DNA of 64,000 nt from JACJVV01 sp964581515 (lineage in GTDB: Archaea; Nanobdellota; Nanobdellia; Woesearchaeales; JACJVV01): positions 30,512 to 94,511 of the forward strand of contig CAZOOV010000011.1 in NCBI GenBank assembly GCA_964581515.1. Direction: 5' to 3'. The first letter of the stretch is position 1. Each line of letters begins with the position of its first letter. A program made the translations under genes and the position numbers. Positions 34,292 to 42,388 of the stretch are shown in pieces. The notes beneath the pieces are model-generated. The model was not told the origin of the DNA and did no database searches. It was given only the letters and a program-made list of their open reading frames with translations.

Positions 34292-34957
34292 CTACTCTTC
34301 AGATAACTCTTCGATTATCTTTTGTTGAACTGCTTCAGCTTCTAAAGCACCATCAATCTCAATGACTACACCTTTTTTACGGTAGAAATCAAGTATAGGT
34401 TCAGTTTGAGTATGATAATCTGCAAGTCTTTTTGCAACAATCTCAGGAGTATCATCTTCTCTTTGTATCAGTTTCTCTCCTGTCTCATCATCGTATGCTG
34501 CAACAAAATTACCATCATCATCTAAATCCATCTTCTGTGGTTTTGGATAATTATTTATATTGTATATTTTGCCTGTACTCTTGCATACATACCTTCCAGA
34601 CATCCTGTTCATGCATAATTCATCAGGTGCATTAATGAAAATCACTTTATCTATTTGTGTAATCCCATCTAAAGCTTCTGCCTGAGGCATTGTCCTTGGA
34701 AATCCATCAAGCATAAATCCTTTTTTAGCATCATCTTGATTTAATCTATCATCAACAATCTTTATAGTAAGTTCATCTGGAACTAATTTTCCAGTAGAAG
34801 TATATTCTAAAACTTGTTTACCAAGTTCAGTCTGCCCTTTTATGTTTGCACGAAATATATCACCAGTTGATATATGTGGTAATCCTAACTTCTCAGATAC
34901 TCTTGAAGCTGCTGTTCCTTTTCCACTCGCTGGTGGACCAATTAAAATTGAATTCAT
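34292..34957 (-). CDS. adk: Adenylate kinase, bacterial-like long form
   Basis: 221 residues. GPPASGKGT (P-loop), STGDIFRANI, DGFPRTMPQAEAL and a full LID domain (residues about 122-165, SGRYVCKSTGKIYNINNYPKP...). It interconverts ATP+AMP and 2 ADP. The LID has a single Cys, so no structural zinc. The long form is the bacterial/mitochondrial type rather than the trimeric euryarchaeal AdkA. A GGTGATG motif lies 6 nt before the ATG. Confidence 0.93.
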   Translation of the reverse strand: MNSILIGPPASGKGTAASRVSEKLGLPHISTGDIFRANIKGQTELGKQVLEYTSTGKLVPDELTIKIVDDRLNQDDAKKGFMLDGFPRTMPQAEALDGITQIDKVIFINAPDELCMNRMSGRYVCKSTGKIYNINNYPKPQKMDLDDDGNFVAAYDDETGEKLIQREDDTPEIVAKRLADYHTQTEPILDFYRKKGVVIEIDGALEAEAVQQKIIEELSEE

Positions 34958-35011
34958 TGTTGCATCACCTATTAATTCTTATCATCAATTAATCATTCTA
35001 ACTACTAATAT

Positions 35012-35458
35012 TCATCCAACATATCCAACATCATCTTTTATAATATCATCAGAAAGATATGCTGATTTTATTTTAACTACTATTTCTTTTATTTTAGATA
35101 TACTTGCTTTGTAAGAATCTAAAGCCTTAGCACAAAATTCTTTTTCAGCATCATCTTCTGATTCAACTTCAAGTAAAACATCATCTTTCAATAATAAAGA
35201 AAAGTCTTTGATAATCCTCATGATTGCTTTCCTATCTCTATCATCAAGAGCATGTGCATCATTTATCTGTATCAATGAAGAATCAGGGTGCAGATAACTA
35301 GACAACAAATCAACTATTTTCTCAAGATGAGATACAATTTTTCTCCTGATTTGACGAAGTAAAAGAGTCTCATCTGATATTAAGCTAATCTCAAACAGAT
35401 GTTCTAATTCATCAATATTATTAAGTCCTGTCTTTTCCTTAATTTCTTTAATTTCCAT
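35012..35458 (-). CDS. Unknown helical protein
   Basis: 148 residues from ATG 35458 (an alternative start lies three codons upstream). Almost entirely helical and acidic (LNNIDELEHLFEISLISDETLLLRQIRRKIVSHLEKIVDLLSSYLHPD). No cysteine cluster, membrane helix or known motif. Located upstream of adk on the same strand and may be co-transcribed. Confidence 0.5.
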   Translation of the reverse strand: MEIKEIKEKTGLNNIDELEHLFEISLISDETLLLRQIRRKIVSHLEKIVDLLSSYLHPDSSLIQINDAHALDDRDRKAIMRIIKDFSLLLKDDVLLEVESEDDAEKEFCAKALDSYKASISKIKEIVVKIKSAYLSDDIIKDDVGYVG

Positions 35459-35633
35459 GATAAACACTGATTTGCACCTTATTTAAAAAGATTATGCAAA
35501 GTAGGCATTTAAGTACAATCAAACTTATAAACATATTTTAATATCATATTTTTTTAATGCTTAAACATAATTTAATTGACATTAATACCATTTCTAAGCA
35601 GATATCTTTATTGACAATTTGGGGTGAAAATAA

Positions 35634-36572
35634 ATGGATCTAAAAAAAATAAGTCCGTATAAGCACATATTAGAAAGCCAGCAATTTGATGAAGAATACA
35701 TAAACAAAGTCTTTGAGCTAGCAGAATACATGAAAGAAAACAAACACAATGTCAGCAACGAACTAAAAGGAAAAGTTGTTGTCTTATTATTCTATCAACC
35801 TTCAACAAGAACAAGATTATCATTTGAGACTGCTGCTAACTTATTAGGTGCAATCACAGAAATGACTGAAAATGCACAAGAATTCTCATCAGCAGCAAAA
35901 GGAGAAACACTACAAGATACAATAAGAACAGTAAATGCATACGCTGATTTTATAGTAATGAGACATAAAGATAATGATTCATCAGAAATAGCATCAACTG
36001 CATCAGAAGTTCCAATAGTAAATGCAGGTTCTGGTACAGGTCAACATCCAACACAAGCACTTCTAGATCTATTCACAATCTACAACAAACTAAAAAGGAC
36101 AAAAAACCTAACAATAGCTTTAGTTGGAGATCTTGCAAGAGGAAGAACAGTAAACTCATTAGTTTACCTAGCATCAAAGTTCCCAGGAAACAAATTCTAC
36201 TTTGTCGCTCCAGACAATTCAAGAGTAAAATACGGAATAAAAAAACATCTTGACGAACATGATGTAGAATACATAGAAACTGCAGACATGAATGAAGCAA
36301 TGAAGAACTCAGATGTTGTTTACATGACAAGAATTCAAAAAGAATACTTTGATGACGAAGAAGAATACGAAAAAGCAAAAGGAAAATTCAAAATTGGTCC
36401 TAAAGAAATGAAATTAATGAAAGAAAATACAATCTTAATGCACCCGCTTCCAAGAGTTGATGAAATAGATACAGCAGTTGATGAAGATCCAAGAGCAATC
36501 TACTTTGAACAAGCGCAAAATGGATTATATGTGAGGATGGCTCTACTAAAGATGCTCAATGACGCAAATTAA
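35634..36572 (+). CDS. pyrB: Aspartate carbamoyltransferase catalytic subunit
   Basis: 312 residues. STRTRLSFETAANLLG binds carbamoyl phosphate, HPTQALLDLFTI is the second phosphate motif, and MHPLPRVDEIDTAVD binds aspartate. AAKGETLQDTIRT is the 80s loop. It catalyses the first committed pyrimidine step. Length fits the catalytic chain (about 310). The regulatory PyrI gene is not adjacent. GGGGTGA 6 nt before the ATG gives a strong ribosome site. Confidence 0.95.
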   Translation: MDLKKISPYKHILESQQFDEEYINKVFELAEYMKENKHNVSNELKGKVVVLLFYQPSTRTRLSFETAANLLGAITEMTENAQEFSSAAKGETLQDTIRTVNAYADFIVMRHKDNDSSEIASTASEVPIVNAGSGTGQHPTQALLDLFTIYNKLKRTKNLTIALVGDLARGRTVNSLVYLASKFPGNKFYFVAPDNSRVKYGIKKHLDEHDVEYIETADMNEAMKNSDVVYMTRIQKEYFDDEEEYEKAKGKFKIGPKEMKLMKENTILMHPLPRVDEIDTAVDEDPRAIYFEQAQNGLYVRMALLKMLNDAN

Positions 36573-36619
36573 GTTTATATTAAGCAAAATTTTATAAGAA
36601 TTAGCTTAATACAAAAATC

Positions 36620-37336
36620 ATGACAGAACCAAAAGTCTTAATCGGCATCCCTTTAAGCAAATTCTATGATTATTGTGCAGATGAGCTTATTGCATCAATA
36701 AAATCATTTGATTATCCTAACTTTGAAGTCTTAATCTGTGATTTCAGCAATGATGAAGAATATCATAAGAAATTCTTAGAACAAGGATTCAAAGTTGTAA
36801 GAAATACAGAGCAACATGAGACAAAAGTTAAGAGCATAGTATCTAACAGGAATAAAATAATTGATTTTTTCCTAAAGAATGATTATGATTATTTATTCTT
36901 CCTTGATTCTGATGTAATCATCCCACCAGACGCACTATCAAGACTTGTAAATCATAAGAAAGAGTGCATAGGCGGCCTTTACCTGGGAATAATCAAGAAT
37001 CCTCACAATGGAGAGATGGAAATATATCCAATTATCTATGGCATGACAAGTTCACCAGAAGAATTAAAGACTATCCCTATAATAGATGTACCAGATGACA
37101 AAATCATGGAACTTGGTGCTATTGGCTTTGGTTGCACATTATTCAACAGAGATTATTGGGAAAAAGTAAAGATAATATTTTTTCCAAAATCTTCAGAAGA
37201 TGTACCCACATGTTACTCTGCAAGAGAAAAATTCAATATCAAAACATATGTCGATACAAGCATAAAATGTATACATATACCAAAACCAGATATAAGATTA
37301 GATTACAAAGATATAGAAAAACAAGTCAGAAATTAA
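36620..37336 (+). CDS. GT-A fold glycosyltransferase-like protein
   Basis: 238 residues. KVLIGIPLSKFYDYCADELIASIKSFDYPNFEVLICDFSND is the nucleotide-binding half of a GT-A fold and DYLFFLDSDVIIPPDAL contains a DxD metal motif. GAIGFGCTLFNRDYW resembles the acceptor loop of short family-2-like enzymes. No membrane helix. The sugar and acceptor are unknown. Confidence 0.72.
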   Translation: MTEPKVLIGIPLSKFYDYCADELIASIKSFDYPNFEVLICDFSNDEEYHKKFLEQGFKVVRNTEQHETKVKSIVSNRNKIIDFFLKNDYDYLFFLDSDVIIPPDALSRLVNHKKECIGGLYLGIIKNPHNGEMEIYPIIYGMTSSPEELKTIPIIDVPDDKIMELGAIGFGCTLFNRDYWEKVKIIFFPKSSEDVPTCYSAREKFNIKTYVDTSIKCIHIPKPDIRLDYKDIEKQVRN

Positions 37337-37361
37337 GATAAACTTCTATATATATTAAATT

Positions 37362-39137
37362 TCATTTAAACAAAAAATTATAAGCTTTCTCAAGTAAGCT
37401 TTCTTTCTCTTTGATATAAACCATATTCTTAGTGTCTTGTCCATTTCCAAAACCAACTGGAGTAAAATCAGTAAAATCATGCACACAACATACAAAATCA
37501 CTCAGTTCTTTTGAAATAGAATCACAATCACCATGCTGAGCACCTACTGCCTCTTCTTTCCACCCAGGCATAACCTTAATTATCGGATGGCAATGTTTAA
37601 GTACATTATCGCAAGGATACTCATCATCCAGCCTTATTATATCATTATTCTTATACACTTTGCCATTACTATCTACAGATTCTCCAGAAGGATTAAAATA
37701 TACATAACCAACAGTCATTCCTATATTATCAAGAGAGTCTCCTCTATCAAGAGCTGATATAGAAAGATAAGGTCCTTGCCAAGTATTCACTTCTTTTCCA
37801 GCCAAACAATCATACACACCGGTAACTCTTGGCTTTCCTGTAGTTGCACCTTTTTCTCCGAAATGTCTTGAGCATGCTATTGCCATTGCTTCTGATATTG
37901 AATAAGTTCCAGTATCATCAACATAAGCTGTAGGTTTCAAGATACCATTAGGCTGTATAGCGTCGTAAAACATTTTCTGTATCTTATCAAAATCAACACA
38001 AGCATCACCAAGATCATCAAGCATCCTTATGCCTTTCTTTGAGAAATAATCTTGCGGTACAAAAGAAGAAGGATTAGCTCCAATCCCCACTCTTGAATCT
38101 GCAGGAGTCTTTGCAACATTGACAACAGCATATTTTACCCTGCTGGTATTGATGCCTGAACTTGCAAGAACACCTGTTGCATGTGTATGTGCAGATGTGC
38201 TTGAACCCCAATGTTTCTCTGTTGCATTTGAAAGCCAGAATGATTGAGGTGATTCAAGAAGAACTTTCCTCCTTTCAGCGATAGCATCCTGCATCATCTT
38301 AGTGACATCTGCTCTTCGAGGAAATGCATCATTATTCTTGACTTCTTTTTCATAAAGATCAATCATAAATCCAATTTTATCTTTTGCTTTCAAGAATTCA
38401 AAGACATTTTCTGGTATGTGTCTTTTCTTTGCAAATTCTTCCATATCTTCATATATCTTATCTTCATCCAAGCCCCTATGATTAAGCATTGCATGATACA
38501 CTTCAAGATCTTTCTCTAAAGCATTTGCCTGTGTTGATTTAGAATTAAATATATGATCTAGTCTTAGTCCTTTCTTCCTGACTTTTGATGCATGTACATA
38601 TGACATCCCTTTAAGAGTTGAAGAATTATTTGGACTAAGTGCAAAATCCATTACTTTATGATGAGGTCCTACGATATGAGCATTTCCTACAAATAACTTA
38701 TTCATATATTCAACATCTGTATTCACCAATTGACTTATCTCATCTTCCATAAGATCAATAGGATCAAGTACAGTTTCAGGACCTATCGCACAGATCTTCC
38801 CAGGAATAAGTATTCCAGAAGGAATGAGATGGAAAACATACTTCAGACCGTCATGATAAACAGTATGTCCTGCATTATTGCCAGAATTATCGCGTACAAC
38901 CAAGTAAATATCCGAATGATTAGCGATCGCATCTGTTATCTTGCCTTTTCCTTCATCACCAAAATAGCTTCCAGCCACAATTATGACATCATTGCCTGCT
39001 ATTATCGGAAATAATACGTCTTCAACAGAACTCATAACATATTTTGAGCTTGGTTTATGCCTCAGCTCAGGTATTACAGAAATATCTTTAATAGAATCAA
39101 ATATCCGCAATTGTTGCTCTAAAAGGCTTTCCCCCAT
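37362..39137 (-). CDS. Enlarged adenylosuccinate synthetase-like protein
   Basis: 591 residues against about 430 for PurA. Core motifs are intact: GSYFGDEGKGK (catalytic Asp61), SGNNAGHTV (catalytic His), FHLIPSGILIPG, GATTGKPRVTGVYD and ALDRGDSLDNIGMTVGYVY. PurA joins IMP and Asp using GTP. An N-terminal extension of about 50 residues and a long insertion rich in charged helices (about 170-330) are extra. Asp in GDEGKG separates it from phage PurZ, which has Ser there. Purine salvage is the simplest role, but the additions may mean another substrate. Confidence 0.78.
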   Translation of the reverse strand: MGESLLEQQLRIFDSIKDISVIPELRHKPSSKYVMSSVEDVLFPIIAGNDVIIVAGSYFGDEGKGKITDAIANHSDIYLVVRDNSGNNAGHTVYHDGLKYVFHLIPSGILIPGKICAIGPETVLDPIDLMEDEISQLVNTDVEYMNKLFVGNAHIVGPHHKVMDFALSPNNSSTLKGMSYVHASKVRKKGLRLDHIFNSKSTQANALEKDLEVYHAMLNHRGLDEDKIYEDMEEFAKKRHIPENVFEFLKAKDKIGFMIDLYEKEVKNNDAFPRRADVTKMMQDAIAERRKVLLESPQSFWLSNATEKHWGSSTSAHTHATGVLASSGINTSRVKYAVVNVAKTPADSRVGIGANPSSFVPQDYFSKKGIRMLDDLGDACVDFDKIQKMFYDAIQPNGILKPTAYVDDTGTYSISEAMAIACSRHFGEKGATTGKPRVTGVYDCLAGKEVNTWQGPYLSISALDRGDSLDNIGMTVGYVYFNPSGESVDSNGKVYKNNDIIRLDDEYPCDNVLKHCHPIIKVMPGWKEEAVGAQHGDCDSISKELSDFVCCVHDFTDFTPVGFGNGQDTKNMVYIKEKESLLEKAYNFLFK

Positions 39138-39273
39138 GACTTATCTAACAATTAAGATGATGCTTTAAATAGATTTATATGAGCCAAAATCTACAACAAA
39201 AACTCTACAATAAAAGAGTTAGAATAAAGAAAGAATGAAAGAAAGCCCTCAATGACACAAGATCACATAGAAC

Positions 39274-39729
39274 TTATTTTACAGATGTTTCATTGACACA
39301 ATTATGTTTTATTCCTGGAAGAACAGTATCAATTAATGCTCCTCCAATATAACCTGAACCATACCAAAGTGCCTTAAGTCCTACTGCTGTGCCAAGTTTT
39401 TTTGCATCTGGTTCTGCCACATATGCCATTAAGTCTGGACTCATTGATGCTACAAGAACACCGATAGAATATGCTTTTGTTAACTTATCTCTGCAAAAAC
39501 CCGCATATAATCCCGCTGCTCCTGAACAATGATAGCCAAAATGCAATCCTTCTTCAAGAGCAATATTGGTCATACGTTTTACTAATCCTTCAAAATTAAT
39601 AATATATGTTAAAGCCAGTGCTCCAAGACCGCCAGCAAAAGGCTTTATACCATTAAGTATTTTGCTTTGAGTATTTTCTGTTGACACCTGCGCCTCTAAA
39701 TTTGCAGGTGGTGCGTCTGATTCTGCCAT
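39274..39729 (-). CDS. Unknown small membrane-associated protein
   Basis: 151 residues. After a soluble N-terminus come two or three moderately hydrophobic Gly/Ala-rich segments (PFAGGLGALALTYIINFEGL, SIGVLVASMSPDLMAYVA, GLKALWYGSGYIGGALI). HFGYHCSGAAGLYAGFC links them. No family recognised. Isolated between the PurA-like gene and the tRNA-Thr gene. Confidence 0.5.
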   Translation of the reverse strand: MAESDAPPANLEAQVSTENTQSKILNGIKPFAGGLGALALTYIINFEGLVKRMTNIALEEGLHFGYHCSGAAGLYAGFCRDKLTKAYSIGVLVASMSPDLMAYVAEPDAKKLGTAVGLKALWYGSGYIGGALIDTVLPGIKHNCVNETSVK

Positions 39730-39832
39730 AGGATTTGAGAATGAATATTAGTATAAAAAGATTTGTATGGTTAATTATTAAATCACAAGAATCATATATT
39801 TGTATAAATTCAAAGAATTTCTATAAGTATAA

Positions 39833-40004
39833 AGCCCCTGGTGAGAGTTGCACTCACGACCTTGTGATTTCTCGAGATATATACGAATCACACGCAATTT
39901 ATAGAGGAACTAACCTTATACAGCCGTATTTCGCTGGGTCTTGTACCCAGCTTAAATGCCGGTATCTATAGGGTGCAGTCCCTTAGCTACTATGCTACAG
40001 GGGC
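39833..40004 (-). tRNA. tRNA-Thr(CGT) with anticodon intron and a 94-nt D-loop insertion
   Basis: Complement strand. Acceptor GCCCCTG (40004-39998) pairs with CAGGGGC (39840-39834). T arm GTGAG-TGCAACT-CTCAC, variable AGGTC, anticodon stem TGTGA/TCACA with anticodon CGT (39885-39883) and a 13-nt insertion at the canonical 37/38 site. D stem GCAT/TTGC encloses 94 nt (39991-39898) instead of about 8-10. Most of that folds as one long hairpin tipped by GCTGGGT-ACAAG-ACCCAGC. G1-C72, C2-G71 and U73 fit Thr identity. The T loop has G at position 55 rather than T. A second, D-loop intron or a decayed gene are both possible. Confidence 0.72.
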
Positions 40005-40017
40005 GTAGCAAAGCGAA

Positions 40018-40060
40018 GCACCTGTAGCGACCAAACTTCGTTTGTGTATGCTACAGGGGC
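40018..40060. repeat. Hairpin carrying an extra copy of the tRNA-Thr 5' end
   Basis: On the tRNA strand the 14 nt GCCCCTGTAGCATA occur at 40060-40047 and again as the tRNA 5' end (40004-39991). The upstream copy pairs with a nearly inverted copy, GCACCTGTAGC at 40018-40028, through a tip CAAAC-TTC-GTTTG. A TTAAATAAAG box about 28 nt before 40060 suggests that transcription starts at the upstream copy, so the hairpin would be in the pre-tRNA leader. Confidence 0.6.
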
Positions 40061-40088
40061 ATGATTAAGCAGAAAAACAATGAAAGCT

Positions 40089-40250
40089 TTATTTAAGCTT
40101 TTTTAAGATCGTCGTTTTGTCTTTAAGATGTCTTTGGCATTCAGAACAGACAAGATGCTTCTTGCCTTTCTCATTCTTTACATAAGTACCAAGAGCTTTA
40201 TTCAAGAAGGTCTCACCAACTTTCTCTTTGCAGATGTCACATTTCGCCAT
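40089..40250 (-). CDS. Small zinc-finger protein
   Basis: 53 residues from ATG at 40250 to TAA at 40089. CDICKEKVGETF near the start and CSECQRHLKDKTTIL near the end give a four-Cys metal site. The middle (LGTYVKNEKGKKHLV) is basic. The compact layout is common in archaeal small zinc proteins that bind RNA or ribosomes. No specific family recognised. Confidence 0.65.
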   Translation of the reverse strand: MAKCDICKEKVGETFLNKALGTYVKNEKGKKHLVCSECQRHLKDKTTILKKLK

Positions 40251-40296
40251 AATCCCTATTAATATTAGATTCTTTATAAAAATTACTCAGAAATTC

Positions 40297-41073
40297 TCAA
40301 TCTAGACTCAACAACTTGCTCTCATTCTGCCTAGATGTCATCAAAGTATTAATTTTCAAATCTTTCCTTTGCTTCAAAAAAGTCTTAAAAGTCTTATGAG
40401 CAAGTTCAGGTGTATTATTATTTCCAGATAGATGTGATAAGAACACATTTTTCAAGCGAGGTAAAGCATGTTCCAAAACAAGTAAACTAGCCTGATAATT
40501 AGAAAGATGTCCATCATCACCTGCAACCCTTTTTTTCAAAAAATAAGGATAATGGCCATTTTTGAGCATATCCTCATCATAATTAGATTCTAAGAACGCA
40601 ACATCAGAATGTTGCAGATATTTCACGACATTATCACACTTCACGCCTATATCTGTCATGATTGAAACATTTTTTCCCTCAGAAGACAACATAAAACTAC
40701 ATGGTTCAGCTGCGTCATGTCTTTTAGCAAAAGGAAATACTTCAATTCCGCTTATTTTAACATTCTTTCTTGTATTTATGAAATTAAGCAGCTCATCCTT
40801 GACTTCAAACCTAAGCGCATCATAAGTATCTCTGGTCATATAAACAGGGATCTCATGCTTGCGTGACAACACATCTATACCACGAACATGATCCACATGC
40901 TCATGTGTCACAAAAATCCCTCTTACTTTATCCATAGAAAGCCCAAGATTGCCCATTCTTGTCAGGATCTGCTTACAGCTCACTCCTGCATCAACGAGTA
41001 CTGCATCGTTTTCATTCTCAAAGAAATAACAATTTCCATTACTGCCTGAAGCTATAGCTGCTGTCTTTATCAT
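40297..41073 (-). CDS. MBL-fold metallohydrolase, YycJ/WalJ-like
   Basis: 258 residues. TAAIASGSNGNCYFFENENDAVLVDAG, then THEHVDHVRG (HxHxDH), IMTDIG, ESNYDEDML and SHLSGNNNT follow the YycJ/WalJ pattern of the metallo-beta-lactamase fold. The bacterial relatives are 5'-3' exonuclease-like proteins linked to replication or wall regulation. The S-G-S-N-G-N motif is typical of that bacterial branch, so transfer is possible. GGTGATT before the ATG. Confidence 0.8.
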   Translation of the reverse strand: MIKTAAIASGSNGNCYFFENENDAVLVDAGVSCKQILTRMGNLGLSMDKVRGIFVTHEHVDHVRGIDVLSRKHEIPVYMTRDTYDALRFEVKDELLNFINTRKNVKISGIEVFPFAKRHDAAEPCSFMLSSEGKNVSIMTDIGVKCDNVVKYLQHSDVAFLESNYDEDMLKNGHYPYFLKKRVAGDDGHLSNYQASLLVLEHALPRLKNVFLSHLSGNNNTPELAHKTFKTFLKQRKDLKINTLMTSRQNESKLLSLD

Positions 41074-41164
41074 CCAATCACCTAATATAGGTCAAAGCAG
41101 TCCATTTATAAGCATTATTGAATTAAACACACACATTTATAAAACACCAGCGAGCAATCAACAC

Positions 41165-42340
41165 ATGCAAAATGAATACAGGTCAAGGATATGGAAATAC
41201 TACTTGTTTAGATTAGTCGCAAGCATAGAACTGACTGGAGCAATATATGTCTTGTTCATGTTGCAAAATGAACTATCGATGACAGCAGTAATGATGCTTG
41301 AGATAATTTTCATAGCAGGCACATTGCTTCTTCAAATACCAGCAGGTGCATTTGCAGACTTTTATGGAAGAAAAATATCACTAGTCATATCTTTAATATT
41401 TACAGGGATAGGATTCATCATATATGGAATAGGCACTACATTTGAAGTATTTCTTCTAGCAAGCATAGCGATGAGCTTTTCATTTGCGTTCTATTTTGGA
41501 GCGAATTCAGCATTTTTGTATGATACATTAAAACAGCTCAAAAGCTTAAAACAATATCCAAAAGTGCTTGGAAGAGCAGGATTTATTGAGATAGCAGTCC
41601 TATCAGTCGCAAGCCTTGTAGGAACAGCAATAGCTCCATATACAGGATACAGATTATTATTTTTCATAACAGCCGCATCATTCATATCAGGAGCACTGAT
41701 AGCATTCTTCTTTACAGAACCGAAAAGATCAACAAAGCTTAGGGACACTGAATATATGAAACATATGAAAGAAGCTATAAAATTTACATGGTCACATCCA
41801 GCTATAAAGAATCTTATCATATACTTTAGTATATTTGGGACAATAAGCCATCTTGCATGGTTTATACTACAACCGTATTTCGCATCATATAGCATATCGG
41901 ATCTTTTCGTAGGCATAGGGATGTTTGCATATTTTCTACCATTCGGACTTGGACTGCTTTATGCAGAGAAGATAATACCAAAAGTCAAGCCAAAAAAATT
42001 GATCCACTCGCTGTTGATCATCTCAGGAATATGCTTTTCTCTGATGTATCTGCCTTTTCCATGGCTATCGCTTATCTTAGTTGGCATAATGTCTTTTACA
42101 TGTGGTATTAGGGATATACTTGTAGATAAGGAGATAAACCATCATACTTCAAGCCATAGAAGGGCTACAGTCATGTCTCTGCAAAGCTTCACTAAATATA
42201 TCATGTATGGCGCACTGGCTCCATTGCTAGGAATCTCAGCAGACAAACTAGGATCAAATAATACAATACTCATAATGGGAATCACACTTATAGTATTCTT
42301 TTTCCTAGTGATATTTCTCTTCAGAAAAGTTAAGTTATGA
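41165..42340 (+). CDS. Major facilitator superfamily transporter
   Basis: 391 residues with about 12 membrane helices. The loop 2-3 motif is GAFADFYGRKISLVISL (G-x-x-x-D-x-x-G-R-K). The second half has a degenerate counterpart and the C-terminal GISADKLGSNNTILIMG. Substrate is unknown. Related archaeal/bacterial MFS efflux proteins are often multidrug-like. Confidence 0.85.
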   Translation: MQNEYRSRIWKYYLFRLVASIELTGAIYVLFMLQNELSMTAVMMLEIIFIAGTLLLQIPAGAFADFYGRKISLVISLIFTGIGFIIYGIGTTFEVFLLASIAMSFSFAFYFGANSAFLYDTLKQLKSLKQYPKVLGRAGFIEIAVLSVASLVGTAIAPYTGYRLLFFITAASFISGALIAFFFTEPKRSTKLRDTEYMKHMKEAIKFTWSHPAIKNLIIYFSIFGTISHLAWFILQPYFASYSISDLFVGIGMFAYFLPFGLGLLYAEKIIPKVKPKKLIHSLLIISGICFSLMYLPFPWLSLILVGIMSFTCGIRDILVDKEINHHTSSHRRATVMSLQSFTKYIMYGALAPLLGISADKLGSNNTILIMGITLIVFFFLVIFLFRKVKL

Positions 42341-42388
42341 ACAATTATTTACAAAAACTTTATAATTTAATATCCAAGAGCATGAACT

